Of a stretch of 64,000 bases of DNA, positions 16,628-25,919 are shown in pieces. This DNA is from Rhodobacteraceae bacterium EL129. Lineage in GTDB: Bacteria; Pseudomonadota; Alphaproteobacteria; Rhodobacterales; Rhodobacteraceae. The position numbers and the translations under genes are program-made. A model generated the notes under the pieces. That model was not told where the DNA came from. It searched no databases and saw nothing but the letters and a program-made list of their open reading frames with translations. The stretch's first letter is position 1; each line of letters starts with the position of its first letter. The stretch lies in NCBI GenBank assembly GCA_900313005.1, contig ONZJ01000002.1, positions 1,130,973 to 1,194,972 of the forward strand, written 5' to 3'.

Positions 16628-18187
16628 ATGCTGGACCGCACACTGTCATATGATGCCTTGAGCGAGGGGTTCTCGTGGGAGTTGCCCGTGCGGCTGAACA
16701 TGGCTCATCAGGTGTGCGATCATTGGGCCGAGGTTGATCCAGAGCGCACGGCGATCATTGACCTGACCGGACCGCGCCGGGATGTGAGCTATGCTGAACT
16801 GCGCCGCATGGCGGATGCGCTGGCGCACGGTCTGGTGGCGCGTGGTGTTGTTGCAGGCGACCGAGTTGGCGTGCTTCGCTCGCAAAGCCCCTGGTGCGCT
16901 GCGGCCCATATTGCCGTCTGGAAAATTGGCGCAATTTCAATCCCTTTGTTCAAGCTCTTCATGCAAGACGCCCTGACCAGCCGGGTGCGGGATGCAGGGG
17001 CGCGTATTGTTGTGACCGACGCTGAGGGCGTCGATATGTTGCAGCCCCTGTCCGAGGTGGAGGCCCTGGTGCCCGAAGACACCGATCTGCCCGATATGCG
17101 ATTTGAAACCGCGATGACCACGCCCGACACGCCCGCCTGTCTGATCTATACCAGTGGCACAACCGGCAGTCCCAAGGGGGCGCTGCATGCCCACCGCGTT
17201 CTGACGGGGCATATGCCGGGCACGGAACTCTTCTGCGGGTTTCTGGGGCAGGAGGGCGATTGCCTCTGGACCCCAGCGGATTGGGCGTGGATTGGCGGGC
17301 TCTTCAACATCATGATGCCCGGGCTGGCGCTGGGCGTGCCTGTGGTGGCGGCGCGTATGGTGAAATTCAATGTTGACGAGTGCTGTAAGATAGTCGTGGA
17401 AGCATCTGTTAAAAATGTTTTTTTCCCGCCAACAGCCCTGCGCATGTTGAAGGTTGAGGATGCCCGCATCGACGGGCTGCGATCTATTGGCAGCGGCGGG
17501 GAGCCATTGGGCGCAGAAATGCTGGAATGGGGCCGCAGTGCCTTTGGTCTGACCATCAATGAGTTTTATGGGCAAACCGAATGCAATCTGGTGGCCTGTT
17601 CTTGCGCCGATCTGTTTGACCCCAAACCCGGCTGTATCGGCCGGATCGTTCCTGGGCATGAGGTGGCTGTTCTGGATGACGCAGGCCTGCCGACCACGGG
17701 CGAGGGCGATGTGGCAGTCAAACGCGGCTCGGCCTCGATGATGTTGGAATATTGGAACCGCCCAGAACAGACCGCTGAGAAGTTCAAGGGCGATTGGATG
17801 CTAACCGGAGATCGTGGCATCTGGGATGGCGACTATCTGCGCTTCGTGGGCCGAGAGGATGATGTGATCACGTCCGCCGGTTATCGCATTGGTCCGGCCG
17901 AAATCGAAGATTGCTTGATGCAGCATGAGGCCGTGGCCACGGTGGGTGTGGTGGGCAAGCCGGACGCGTTGCGACATGAGATCGTCAAGGCGTATGTGGT
18001 TTTGAAACAAGAGTTTTCTGCATCTTCCTCACTTGAATCTGACTTGCAGAACTTTGTCAAAACCCGACTGTCAAAGTATTCATACCCCCGCGAAATCGGA
18101 TTTCTGGAGACCTTGCCCATGACCGTCACGGGCAAGGTGATCCGCAAGGAGTTGAAAGCGCGCGCAGCGGCCGAGGGCGCAGGATGA
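16628..18187 (+). CDS. AMP-forming acyl-CoA synthetase
   Basis: A 519-aa ANL-superfamily ligase that activates a carboxylic acid as acyl-AMP and then acyl-CoA. The P-loop is LIYTSGTTGSPKG at residues 173-185, followed by NEFYGQTECN (A5), GDRGIWDGDYLRFVGREDD (A7/A8 hinge) and TVTGKVIRKELK (A10 lysine). In the leucine cluster it could load isovalerate or another branched acid, or serve as an acetoacetyl-CoA ligase downstream of HMG-CoA lyase; the sequence alone does not decide. Its stop lies five bases from the stop of a convergent gene. Confidence 0.9.
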   Translation: MLDRTLSYDALSEGFSWELPVRLNMAHQVCDHWAEVDPERTAIIDLTGPRRDVSYAELRRMADALAHGLVARGVVAGDRVGVLRSQSPWCAAAHIAVWKIGAISIPLFKLFMQDALTSRVRDAGARIVVTDAEGVDMLQPLSEVEALVPEDTDLPDMRFETAMTTPDTPACLIYTSGTTGSPKGALHAHRVLTGHMPGTELFCGFLGQEGDCLWTPADWAWIGGLFNIMMPGLALGVPVVAARMVKFNVDECCKIVVEASVKNVFFPPTALRMLKVEDARIDGLRSIGSGGEPLGAEMLEWGRSAFGLTINEFYGQTECNLVACSCADLFDPKPGCIGRIVPGHEVAVLDDAGLPTTGEGDVAVKRGSASMMLEYWNRPEQTAEKFKGDWMLTGDRGIWDGDYLRFVGREDDVITSAGYRIGPAEIEDCLMQHEAVATVGVVGKPDALRHEIVKAYVVLKQEFSASSSLESDLQNFVKTRLSKYSYPREIGFLETLPMTVTGKVIRKELKARAAAEGAG

Positions 18188-18192
18188 CCCCG

Positions 18193-18576
18193 CTAGTTCA
18201 AAGACGGCAGAGCCACCACCTGCACCTCGTCCTGCCACAAAATGGCCCCGGGGTCAGGGCTGCGCAGACGCTGGATCATCACGCCAAGCTCTCCCAGCAG
18301 CCACGCCATGTTCAAGGCGTGACCGATGTGCTCGTGCGCAACCGCCCGAAACCAACACACACCGCTGCGCTCAGCGCGTCGTCCGGGTCGATAGTACAGT
18401 CGGTTCGGGGCGTCCAACTGGTCATTGAACCAGTTCATTTCGCGGCGCAAGTCACGCATGCGCCAGTCGTCACGCAGATATCGGGCATCATACCAGACGT
18501 CATGCGCCGCTTGAAAAACACCTCGCCCAAGACGCGAATACCGGTCGCGTTCGGTCGATTGGAATCGGATATACAT
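18193..18576 (-). CDS. Conserved unknown protein, opposite strand in the leucine cluster
   Basis: About 127 aa starting MYIRFQSTERDRYSRLGRG (ATG 18576); a GTG at 18636 would add 20 residues. Features are a WYDARYLRDDW helix, a C-terminal region of helices and the ending DPGAILWQDEVQVVALPS. The last motif recalls a widespread uncharacterised bacterial family with DPGxxxxxDxxQVVxxP at the C-terminus. A 6-bp hairpin (CCCGCG/CGCGGG, 18585-18601) lies just upstream of the start on the minus strand and may occlude the GGGG ribosome-binding site. It is convergent with the acyl-CoA ligase and divergent from mccB, so it splits the cluster into two transcription units. Confidence 0.7.
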   Translation of the reverse strand: MYIRFQSTERDRYSRLGRGVFQAAHDVWYDARYLRDDWRMRDLRREMNWFNDQLDAPNRLYYRPGRRAERSGVCWFRAVAHEHIGHALNMAWLLGELGVMIQRLRSPDPGAILWQDEVQVVALPSLN

Positions 18577-18836
18577 GGGGGTTCCCCGCGCTGTTCGCGG
18601 GCCTTCTTTTATGGCAGAGAAAAAGCAACGGATCACCCGCGTCGGACCAAGCAGTCAGACGGGGTGGGATGGTCAGCTTTTGCGTGCCTTAAAGAAGAGC
18701 ATTGGAATCGTCCTTTGGATAAGAGCAGATCAACTATCATGCCCGCTCAGTCGAAACGAGCCATTGGCGGAAACATAAGATGTGCCTGTGGTTCAAAGAC
18801 CACAGCGCCTTCTTTCTCAAAAGACGAGGTTTTGAA

Positions 18837-20456
18837 ATGAAACTCACCAGCGCAGCTTTGCCCGGCTCCGAGACTTTCAAAGCCAACGAGGCCGCCCACT
18901 TGAAAGCGCTGGATGTGGTTCAGGCCGCAGCACATCAGGCCGCGGCAGGCGGGGGCGAAGGACCCCGCGAGCGCCATTTGAGCCGCGGCAAGATGTTGCC
19001 GCGGGACCGGGTGGCGAACTTGCTGGACCCCGGATCGCCCTTTCTGGAGGTTGGAGCCACTGCGGCACATGGGCTGTATGGCGGGGCCGCTCCTTGTGCG
19101 GGCGTGATCGCCGGAGTGGGCCGTGTCATGGGACGGGACTGCATGATCCTGTGCAATGATGCCACCGTCAAAGGTGGTACCTATTATCCGATGACGGTCA
19201 AAAAACACCTCCGCGCGCAAGAGATTGCCGAGGAATGCCATCTGCCCTGCATCTATCTGGTCGACAGTGGGGGCGCGAACCTGCCCAACCAAGATGAGGT
19301 CTTTCCGGACCGCGATCACTTTGGCCGGATTTTCTACAATCAGGCGCGGATGAGCGCCAAGGGCATCCCGCAGATCGCGGTGGTTATGGGGTCTTGCACC
19401 GCTGGTGGGGCCTATGTGCCGGCCATGTCGGATGTGACGATTATCGTGAAAGAGCAGGGGACGATCTTTCTGGCCGGGCCCCCTCTGGTGAAGGCAGCAA
19501 CGGGGGAGGAGGTCACCTCGGAAGATCTGGGCGGCGGCGATGTGCATACGCGCCTGTCCGGTGTGGCCGATTATCTGGCCGAGGACGATGACCATGCTCT
19601 GGCCCTGGCGAGGCGCGCCGTGGGGCATTTGAACGGTGCCGGGCTGAAGCCCGGCCTACGATCAGATGTGCAGTTTGAGACGCCAGAAGCGCCAGCCTAT
19701 GATCCGGCGGACCTGTTGGGCGTTGTACCGGCTGACCTGCGCACGCCCTATGACATCCGCGAAGTGATTGCCCGTTTGGTGGACGGCTCGCGGTTTGACG
19801 AATTCAAGGCGCGCTTTGGCGAAACACTGGTGACAGGATTTGCCCATGTAAACGGCTGCCCGGTAGGGATCGTCGCCAACAACGGCGTATTGTTTTCCGA
19901 GGCCGCCCAGAAGGGCGCGCATTTCATTGAGCTGTGCAGTCAGCGCAAGACACCGCTGGTGTTCCTACAAAACATCACCGGGTTCATGGTGGGGCGCCGT
20001 TACGAAAACGAAGGCATCGCACGCCATGGGGCCAAGATGGTGACCGCTGTGGCCTCGACCTCGGTGCCCAAGATCACCATGTTGGTGGGCGGCTCGTTTG
20101 GGGCAGGGAACTATGGCATGGCAGGGCGTGCCTATCAGCCGCGGTTCCTGTGGACCTGGCCCAACAGCCGGATCAGCGTGATGGGCGGTGAACAGGCGGC
20201 CGGTGTTTTGGCCACTGTCAAACGCGATGCCATTGAGCGCAAAGGGGGCAGTTGGTCAGCAGAGGAAGAGGCCGCCTTCAAACAACCCACCATTGATATG
20301 TTCGAGGAACAGTCGCACCCGCTTTATGCAAGTGCACGGCTGTGGGATGACGGCATTATTGATCCGCGCAAAAGCCGCGATGTGCTGTCGCTCAGCCTAC
20401 GAGCGGCCTTGAATGCCCCGATCGAGGAGACCCGCTTTGGCGTGTTCCGGATGTGA
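18837..20456 (+). CDS. mccB: 3-methylcrotonyl-CoA carboxylase, carboxyltransferase (beta) subunit
   Basis: A 539-aa carboxyltransferase that moves CO2 from biotin to 3-methylcrotonyl-CoA. Features match the MccB/LiuB group: [16 protein letters not shown], the glycine-rich oxyanion segments [15 protein letters not shown] and [16 protein letters not shown], and [13 protein letters not shown] 18837 is chosen by homology, with GAGG upstream; an open frame extends 19 codons further. A 7-bp hairpin (CTGTGGT/ACCACAG, 18786-18805) lies in the leader. It starts the second transcription unit of the leucine cluster; the 260-base region upstream must hold its promoter. Confidence 0.95.
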   Translation: MKLTSAALPGSETFKANEAAHLKALDVVQAAAHQAAAGGGEGPRERHLSRGKMLPRDRVANLLDPGSPFLEVGATAAHGLYGGAAPCAGVIAGVGRVMGRDCMILCNDATVKGGTYYPMTVKKHLRAQEIAEECHLPCIYLVDSGGANLPNQDEVFPDRDHFGRIFYNQARMSAKGIPQIAVVMGSCTAGGAYVPAMSDVTIIVKEQGTIFLAGPPLVKAATGEEVTSEDLGGGDVHTRLSGVADYLAEDDDHALALARRAVGHLNGAGLKPGLRSDVQFETPEAPAYDPADLLGVVPADLRTPYDIREVIARLVDGSRFDEFKARFGETLVTGFAHVNGCPVGIVANNGVLFSEAAQKGAHFIELCSQRKTPLVFLQNITGFMVGRRYENEGIARHGAKMVTAVASTSVPKITMLVGGSFGAGNYGMAGRAYQPRFLWTWPNSRISVMGGEQAAGVLATVKRDAIERKGGSWSAEEEAAFKQPTIDMFEEQSHPLYASARLWDDGIIDPRKSRDVLSLSLRAALNAPIEETRFGVFRM

Positions 20457-20911
20457 TGCGGCGCTTTGCCCAGCTGATTGCCAAGGTGCTGGTGATCACC
20501 GCGCTCAGTATGGCGACGTGGTTGTTCATCGTGCGCAACTCCGACAAAATGGCGCAGGGGCCAGAGGCGTGCAAAGTGGGCTATGTCTACGATGGGGATA
20601 CCATTGCTATGCGCTGTAACGGACGCCCCGAGGTGACAGCCCGCCTGCAAGGATTTGACACGCCCGAAACGAAGGAGCCGGGCTGTGATGCCGAACTGGC
20701 GCATGGGTCGCTGGCCACCGATCGTTTGCGTCAGTTGGTGAAGTCGGGTCCGGTCGAAATTCGCCGCACCGGGCGTGACAAATACAACCGGCCACTGATC
20801 CGCCTGAGCATCAATGGCGAGGATGTGGGCGACACGCTGATCCGCGAAGGTCTGGCTGTGGCATACCGCGGAGGGGCCCGGATCAATTGGTGTAAGAGGC
20901 TGACGCAATGA
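20456..20911 (+). CDS. Membrane-anchored SNase-like (thermonuclease) protein
   Basis: A 151-aa protein with one N-terminal membrane segment (residues 8-27) and a staphylococcal-nuclease-like OB-fold. Catalytic-type residues are visible: the Asp pair of YDGDT (45-49), Arg63 and Glu71 in the RLQGFDTPE block, and the Arg-containing GRDKYNRPL segment, so it may be an active Ca2+-dependent nuclease outside the cytoplasm. Its ATG overlaps the mccB stop (TGATG), and its own stop overlaps the next gene. It has no known role in leucine catabolism. Confidence 0.85.
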   Translation: MRRFAQLIAKVLVITALSMATWLFIVRNSDKMAQGPEACKVGYVYDGDTIAMRCNGRPEVTARLQGFDTPETKEPGCDAELAHGSLATDRLRQLVKSGPVEIRRTGRDKYNRPLIRLSINGEDVGDTLIREGLAVAYRGGARINWCKRLTQ

Positions 20912-21579
20912 CGAAATCGACAAAAGGCATTACGGATTGGATCTCAGGGATTTCGATGCCCTCTCTCATGCGTGAAGTGGAGATCCCGGTTTATCTGATC
21001 CACAACAGTCCGGATCCGGATGATTACTTTTTCCTCTTTGACTTCGAAGAATTTGTTGACCGTTCATCCAAAGGGGTCTTTGTGCGCCCGGTTTTGAGGA
21101 TATATGCTGGCCGCGATGACTTTAGCCGCACGCAGTTCGCACGGGATTTTCGTGCGGTGTTTGCCAGCGAATTCGACAAGATGCGAAGCGATTTGGCGCA
21201 GTCCAAAGGCAAACGTGGGTGGCTGGACTGGAACTTTGGTATCGGCTTCGCTTCGGATCTGGTGGGCAGTCTGGTCGCCAATCTGGTTTTGGCCATCGCT
21301 TTGTCCGTCGGCAAAAAGCTGATTGGCGAAATTTCCCTTCCCCGATTTTTGAAAAGCAAATCTGCCGAAGCAAAGCTGGCGGATGAAATAGACCGGACAA
21401 AGACATTGGTGGAAACCACGCTTGAGCGAATTGAAATCACATTGCATCGCGAATTGTACGACCATGCGTATCGGGATGGGCCGATGGGTAAAATCAGTGG
21501 GTTGGACCGCGAGGCCTGGCCTTTGCCCAACTATGTCCGCTCCCATCTGCAGCAGGGCAAAAGCGGTGCATGGTGGTAA
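20908..21579 (+). CDS. Unknown protein with an internal membrane helix
   Basis: A 223-aa protein I do not recognise. It has an N-terminal mixed domain rich in Asp, Phe and Tyr (PDPDDYFFLFDFEEF near residue 35), a Gly/Ala/Val hydrophobic helix around residues 115-140, a charged coiled-coil-like region (about 155-185), and a C-terminal tail ending in Trp-Trp. It is ATGA-coupled to the SNase-like gene and sits 13 bases before mccA. Base composition is somewhat more AT-rich than its neighbours, which hints at a later insertion into the operon. It may be a membrane-associated partner of the nuclease; this is inference. Confidence 0.6.
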   Translation: MTKSTKGITDWISGISMPSLMREVEIPVYLIHNSPDPDDYFFLFDFEEFVDRSSKGVFVRPVLRIYAGRDDFSRTQFARDFRAVFASEFDKMRSDLAQSKGKRGWLDWNFGIGFASDLVGSLVANLVLAIALSVGKKLIGEISLPRFLKSKSAEAKLADEIDRTKTLVETTLERIEITLHRELYDHAYRDGPMGKISGLDREAWPLPNYVRSHLQQGKSGAWW

Positions 21580-21592
21580 GGAGACGAGACAT

Positions 21593-23542
21593 ATGTTTGA
21601 CAAAATCCTGATGGCCAACCGGGGCGAGATTGCAGCCCGCGTGTTCGACACGGCGCGCGCCATGGGCGTGCGCACCGTCGCTGTTTACTCTGACGCTGAC
21701 CGGGCTGCGCGTCATGTGGCGATGGCAGATGAGGCCGTGCATATTGGCGGGCCTGTCCCGGCGGACAGCTATCTGCGCGGAGATGTGATCATTCAGACGG
21801 CGCTGGACACGGGCGCGCAGGCCATACATCCGGGCTATGGGTTCCTGTCGGAAAACCCCGACTTTGTGGAAGCGGTCGAGGCAGCAGGGCTGACTTTCAT
21901 CGGCCCCTCTGCGGATGCGATCCGCGCCATGGGTCTCAAGGACGCCGCCAAGGCGCTGATGGAGACAGCAGGCGTGCCCGTGGTGCCCGGCTATCACGGC
22001 GCGGATCAGGACGATGACCTGCTGGCAGATGAGGCCGCCAAGATCGGCTACCCGGTGCTGATCAAGGCCGTGGCAGGCGGTGGCGGCAAGGGCATGCGTC
22101 TGGTTGAGGGCGCCAAGGATTTCGTCGAAGCTCTGGCCTCTGCGCGCGGCGAGGCGAAGACCGCCTTTGGCAACGACGCCGTGCTGATTGAGAAATACAT
22201 CCAGATGCCCCGCCATATCGAATTGCAGGTCTTTGGCGATGGCACCCGCGCAGTGCATCTGTTCGAGCGCGACTGCTCTTTGCAACGTCGCCACCAGAAG
22301 GTGATCGAAGAAGCACCTGCGCCGGGCATGACGGATGCCATGCGTGCGGCGATGGGCGATGCGGCTGTGCGCGCGGCTGAGGCGATTGGCTACAAAGGGG
22401 CAGGGACGGTTGAATTTATCGTGGATGGCTCGGACGGGCTGCGCCCGGATGGATTCTGGTTCATGGAGATGAACACACGTTTGCAGGTGGAACACCCGGT
22501 GACCGAAGCCATCACAGGCGTTGATCTGGTCGAATGGCAGCTGCGCGTGGCGAGCGGCGAAGCCTTACCCAAGTGCCAGGAGGAGCTGAGCATCACAGGC
22601 CACGCCTTTGAAGCCCGGCTCTACGCCGAGGATGTACCAAAGGGCTTCTTGCCCGCCACAGGTACACTGACCCATCTGAAGTTTCCCGACGGTGCACGTG
22701 CGGACACCGGGGTGCGGGCCGACGATGAGATCAGCCCGCATTATGACCCGATGATATCCAAGCTGATCACCCACGGGCCGACCCGCGCGGTGGCCCTGCG
22801 CAAGCTGGCCACGGCCTTGGGGGAGTGCGAGGTGGCGGGCACTGTCACCAACCTCGCGTTTCTGGGGGCCTTAGCCCAGCACGAGAGTTTTGCACGCGGA
22901 GATGTGGATACGGGTCTGATCGCGCGACATCTGGACGATCTGGTACAGGCTCCGGAAGTGACCGCCGAGGCGGCGGCCATGGCTGCCATGGCTGGCCTTG
23001 GAGTGTTGGACGCGGTCGCGTCAGAGACGGGCTTTGCGCTTTGGGCCCCCGTGACGCGGCAGGTCAAGATGGTCCGCGAAGATCAGGAGATGATCGCGCA
23101 GGTGTCCTCGCTGACAGCGAAGGCCTGCGATGTTGTTGTGCTGGGCCAGACCGTTGAGGCGCGGCGCGTGGATGGGGCGTGGCAGTTGAACGGTCGCAAA
23201 GCGCCATCCGTTGCGATTGCCGGTCAGACCGTGACGGTGTTTGAACATTACGGCGTTTCGTTTGACATCGTCGATCCACTTCAGCGCGAGGCAACAGGCG
23301 GCGCGGCGGCAGGCGTGATCGAAGCGCCGATGCCCGGCGTGGTTAAAGCGCTGAACGCCAAACCCGGTATTACGGTGGCCAAAGGGGATCGTTTGGCTGT
23401 GCTGGAGGCCATGAAGATGGAACACTCCCTCTTGGCCGAGCGCGACGGTGTGGTGGCCGAAGTTCTGGTGGCCGAGGGCGATCAGGTGGCCGCAGGGGCC
23501 GCTCTGGTGCGGTTGGAAGATCAGGAGGATGCGGCCACATGA
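21593..23542 (+). CDS. mccA: 3-methylcrotonyl-CoA carboxylase, biotin carboxylase (alpha) subunit
   Basis: A 649-aa biotin enzyme. The N-terminal biotin carboxylase part has FDKILMANRGEIAARVF, the ATP-grasp glycine loop GGGGKGMRLV near residue 161, ERDCSLQRRHQKVIEEAP, and MEMNTRLQVEHPVTE. The C-terminal biotinyl domain carries EAMKM with the biotinylated lysine near residue 608. ATG 21593 follows AAGGAGACGAGACAT; a longer open frame upstream overlaps the preceding gene. Together with mccB it makes 3-methylglutaconyl-CoA. Biotin attachment would depend on the birA encoded at 48711 in this window. Confidence 0.96.
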   Translation: MFDKILMANRGEIAARVFDTARAMGVRTVAVYSDADRAARHVAMADEAVHIGGPVPADSYLRGDVIIQTALDTGAQAIHPGYGFLSENPDFVEAVEAAGLTFIGPSADAIRAMGLKDAAKALMETAGVPVVPGYHGADQDDDLLADEAAKIGYPVLIKAVAGGGGKGMRLVEGAKDFVEALASARGEAKTAFGNDAVLIEKYIQMPRHIELQVFGDGTRAVHLFERDCSLQRRHQKVIEEAPAPGMTDAMRAAMGDAAVRAAEAIGYKGAGTVEFIVDGSDGLRPDGFWFMEMNTRLQVEHPVTEAITGVDLVEWQLRVASGEALPKCQEELSITGHAFEARLYAEDVPKGFLPATGTLTHLKFPDGARADTGVRADDEISPHYDPMISKLITHGPTRAVALRKLATALGECEVAGTVTNLAFLGALAQHESFARGDVDTGLIARHLDDLVQAPEVTAEAAAMAAMAGLGVLDAVASETGFALWAPVTRQVKMVREDQEMIAQVSSLTAKACDVVVLGQTVEARRVDGAWQLNGRKAPSVAIAGQTVTVFEHYGVSFDIVDPLQREATGGAAAGVIEAPMPGVVKALNAKPGITVAKGDRLAVLEAMKMEHSLLAERDGVVAEVLVAEGDQVAAGAALVRLEDQEDAAT

Positions 23543-24186
23543 CCTCGCCCCTTGTCCTGCATGGCTATGCCTATAGCGTCTATACCCGGGCGGTGCGTAT
23601 GGCCGGGCTGGCCAAGAAAATGACCGTCGACATCCGCGAGATTGATCCGTTTGATCCTGAGATGCGCAGGTTCAATCCACATCCCTTTGGCCGCGTGCCC
23701 GTGTTGGCGCACGGCTCGTTTCAGCTGTATGAAACGCGCGCCATTCTGGAGTATCTTGAGGCTCTTGCGCCCACGCCGTCGCTGGTCCCCGCTGACCCGC
23801 AATCCGCAGCACGCATGCGGCAGGTGATGGGCATTGCCGACAGCTATGTTTATGGGCCGTTGGTGCGTCAGGTGGTGTCACAAGCGTTGTTTGCGCTGCT
23901 GGATGGTGCAACGCCGGACCAATTGGTGATCACTGAGGGTCTGCAGAACGCGGCGACAGCGATGAAGGTGCTTGAGGAGATTGCCATCGAGGGTAAAGTG
24001 CTGAACGGTCAATCACTCAGCCTTGCCGACTGCCTGCTCTGGCCGATGTTGGACTATTTTCGTCAGGTGCCTGAAAGTGCCGAGAGCTGGGCACAGTGCA
24101 GAGCACTTGAGCGCTGGGCGGCAGGGATGGCTGAGCATCCGGTCGCTGTGCAAACGGCGCCGGATTTGGGAGGGTACACCGCATGA
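23539..24186 (+). CDS. Glutathione S-transferase family protein
   Basis: A 215-aa cytosolic GST-like protein. The N-terminal thioredoxin fold starts LHGYAYSVYTRAVRMAGLAK and contains the cis-Pro and GSH-gamma-Glu site GRVPVLAHGSFQLYETRAILEYL. The C-terminal helical domain includes LSLADCLLWPMLDY. It is coupled by 4-base overlaps to both mccA and the HMG-CoA lyase gene. A GST in a leucine operon could detoxify the electrophilic enoyl-CoA intermediates, but that is inference. Confidence 0.88.
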   Translation: MTSPLVLHGYAYSVYTRAVRMAGLAKKMTVDIREIDPFDPEMRRFNPHPFGRVPVLAHGSFQLYETRAILEYLEALAPTPSLVPADPQSAARMRQVMGIADSYVYGPLVRQVVSQALFALLDGATPDQLVITEGLQNAATAMKVLEEIAIEGKVLNGQSLSLADCLLWPMLDYFRQVPESAESWAQCRALERWAAGMAEHPVAVQTAPDLGGYTA

Positions 24187-25046
24187 TCCAAGCCGTTGAA
24201 ATCTTTGAGGTCGGCCCACGTGACGGGCTGCAAAATGAAAAGCAACAGATCGCTGTGGCGGATAAGGTTACACTGGTCGATTGCCTCAGCAAGGCCGGGT
24301 TCCATCGCATAGAAGTGGCCAGTTTTGTCAGCCCCAAATGGGTGCCGCAAATGGCCAGTTCGGCCGACGTTCTGGCGGGGATCACTCGGGCCAAAGGCGT
24401 GTCTTATGCCGCGCTCACCCCCAACATGCGTGGGTTTGAAGATGCGCTTGCCGCCGATGCGGATGAGGTGGCTATTTTCGGCTCGGCCTCGGAAGGGTTT
24501 TCGCGTGCCAATATCAATGCCAGTATTGCGGAAAGCCTGGAGCGGTTCTCCCCTGTGATGGAGGCCGCGCGCAGGGCGGGCATTCGCGTGCGGGGCTATG
24601 TCTCTTGTGTCACCGATTGCCCCTATGACGGCTCTGTGGCCCCTGCACAGGTAGCGTGGGTCGCAGGCCAGTTGCACCAGATGGGCTGTTACGAGGTCAG
24701 CCTGGGCGACACCATCGGGCAGGGGACGCCCGAGACTGTGTCAGCCATGCTCAGCGCGGTCGTACAAGAGGTGCCTGCCGACCAACTGGCCGGGCATTTC
24801 CACGACACGCAGGGCAGGGCGCTGGATAATATTGATGCTTCGCTGGAACATGGCCTGAGGGTGTTTGATGCCGCCGTTGGGGGCCTCGGCGGTTGCCCCT
24901 ATGCACCGGGTGCTGCTGGCAACGTCGCGACCGAAGCGGCACATGCGCATTTGACAGCTCAAGGCTACACGACTGGACTGGATGCCGAGGTTTTAACCCG
25001 CGCCGCCGAAATGGCGCGCGCGATGAGAGGGGACAGCCATGTCTGA
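24183..25046 (+). CDS. mvaB: Hydroxymethylglutaryl-CoA lyase
   Basis: A 287-aa TIM-barrel enzyme that splits HMG-CoA into acetyl-CoA and acetoacetate, the last step of leucine breakdown. The motif EVGPRDGLQNEK near residue 10 holds the metal-binding Asp and catalytic Arg, and GGLGGCPYAPGAAGNVATE near 238 holds the active-site Cys. The metal-binding His pair is in GHFHDTQGRAL. It overlaps the next gene by eight bases. Confidence 0.95.
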   Translation: MIQAVEIFEVGPRDGLQNEKQQIAVADKVTLVDCLSKAGFHRIEVASFVSPKWVPQMASSADVLAGITRAKGVSYAALTPNMRGFEDALAADADEVAIFGSASEGFSRANINASIAESLERFSPVMEAARRAGIRVRGYVSCVTDCPYDGSVAPAQVAWVAGQLHQMGCYEVSLGDTIGQGTPETVSAMLSAVVQEVPADQLAGHFHDTQGRALDNIDASLEHGLRVFDAAVGGLGGCPYAPGAAGNVATEAAHAHLTAQGYTTGLDAEVLTRAAEMARAMRGDSHV

Positions 25047-25827
25047 CACGATTGATATCGAACGCGACGCGCGTGGGGTGGCCACGCTCTGGCTGGCGCG
25101 CGCAGAAAAGCACAACGCCTTGTCTGCACAGATGATTGCCGAGCTGACGCAAGCCGCGGCCGATCTGGGTGCTGATGACAGCGTGCGCGTGGTGGTTCTG
25201 GCCGCCCATGGCAAAACCTTCTGCGCAGGGGGGGATCTGGGCTGGATGCGCGACCAGTTCGAGGCTGATCCGGCAACCCGCACGGCTGAGGCTGCCAAAC
25301 TGGCGCATATGTTGCAGGCCCTGAACACAATGCCCAAGCCCCTGATCGGACGGCTGCAGGGCAATGCTTTTGGCGGCGGGGTCGGCATGGCGTCCGTCTG
25401 CGATGTGGCGATTGGGGCGGATCATATCTCGATGGCCCTCACTGAAACCCGGCTCGGGCTGATCCCGGCCACCATCGGACCATACGTGGCCGCGCGCATG
25501 GGAGAGGCCAAAGCGCGGCGTGTCTTCATGTCAGGGCGCCGCTTCGATGCCGCCGAGGCCGTGGCATTGAACCTGTTGGCGCGCATGGTGCCTGAGGCCG
25601 AACTGGATGCCGCGATAGAGGCGGAAGTGGAGCCTTATCTGCACTGCGCCCCTCAGGCCGTGGCGCGCTCCAAGGCGTTGTTGCGCAAGCTTGGACCTCA
25701 GATTGATGACGCCACGATTGCCCATACCGTCGCGGAATTGGCGCTTTGTTGGGACGGCGAGGAAGCCTCGGAAGGCATCGGGGCCTTCTTTGACAAACGC
25801 AAACCGCGCTGGGCCCCGAAGGTCTGA
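25039..25827 (+). CDS. Enoyl-CoA hydratase, probable methylglutaconyl-CoA hydratase
   Basis: A 262-aa crotonase-family protein. The oxyanion-hole segments are GKTFCAGGDLGWM near residue 56 and GNAFGGGVGMASVCDVAIG near 106, and the ETRLGLIPATIGPYVAARMG helix follows. By position, last in a complete leucine pathway, it should hydrate 3-methylglutaconyl-CoA to HMG-CoA. The family is broad, so substrate assignment rests on context. Confidence 0.9.
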   Translation: MSDTIDIERDARGVATLWLARAEKHNALSAQMIAELTQAAADLGADDSVRVVVLAAHGKTFCAGGDLGWMRDQFEADPATRTAEAAKLAHMLQALNTMPKPLIGRLQGNAFGGGVGMASVCDVAIGADHISMALTETRLGLIPATIGPYVAARMGEAKARRVFMSGRRFDAAEAVALNLLARMVPEAELDAAIEAEVEPYLHCAPQAVARSKALLRKLGPQIDDATIAHTVAELALCWDGEEASEGIGAFFDKRKPRWAPKV

Positions 25828-25919
25828 CGTGTGCCTGCACCATGTCGCAAATGCGCTTGCATGATCGGTGATGGCTTTTTAGCCTGCCTGAGCAATTGCC
25901 TTTATCGAAAGTCCACGTC

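Noticed and set aside
25828..25919. SAM riboswitch before the MetE-like gene
   Set aside because: Only a 4-bp hairpin (GGCT-TTTT-AGCC) is visible; none of the conserved SAM-II features were found.
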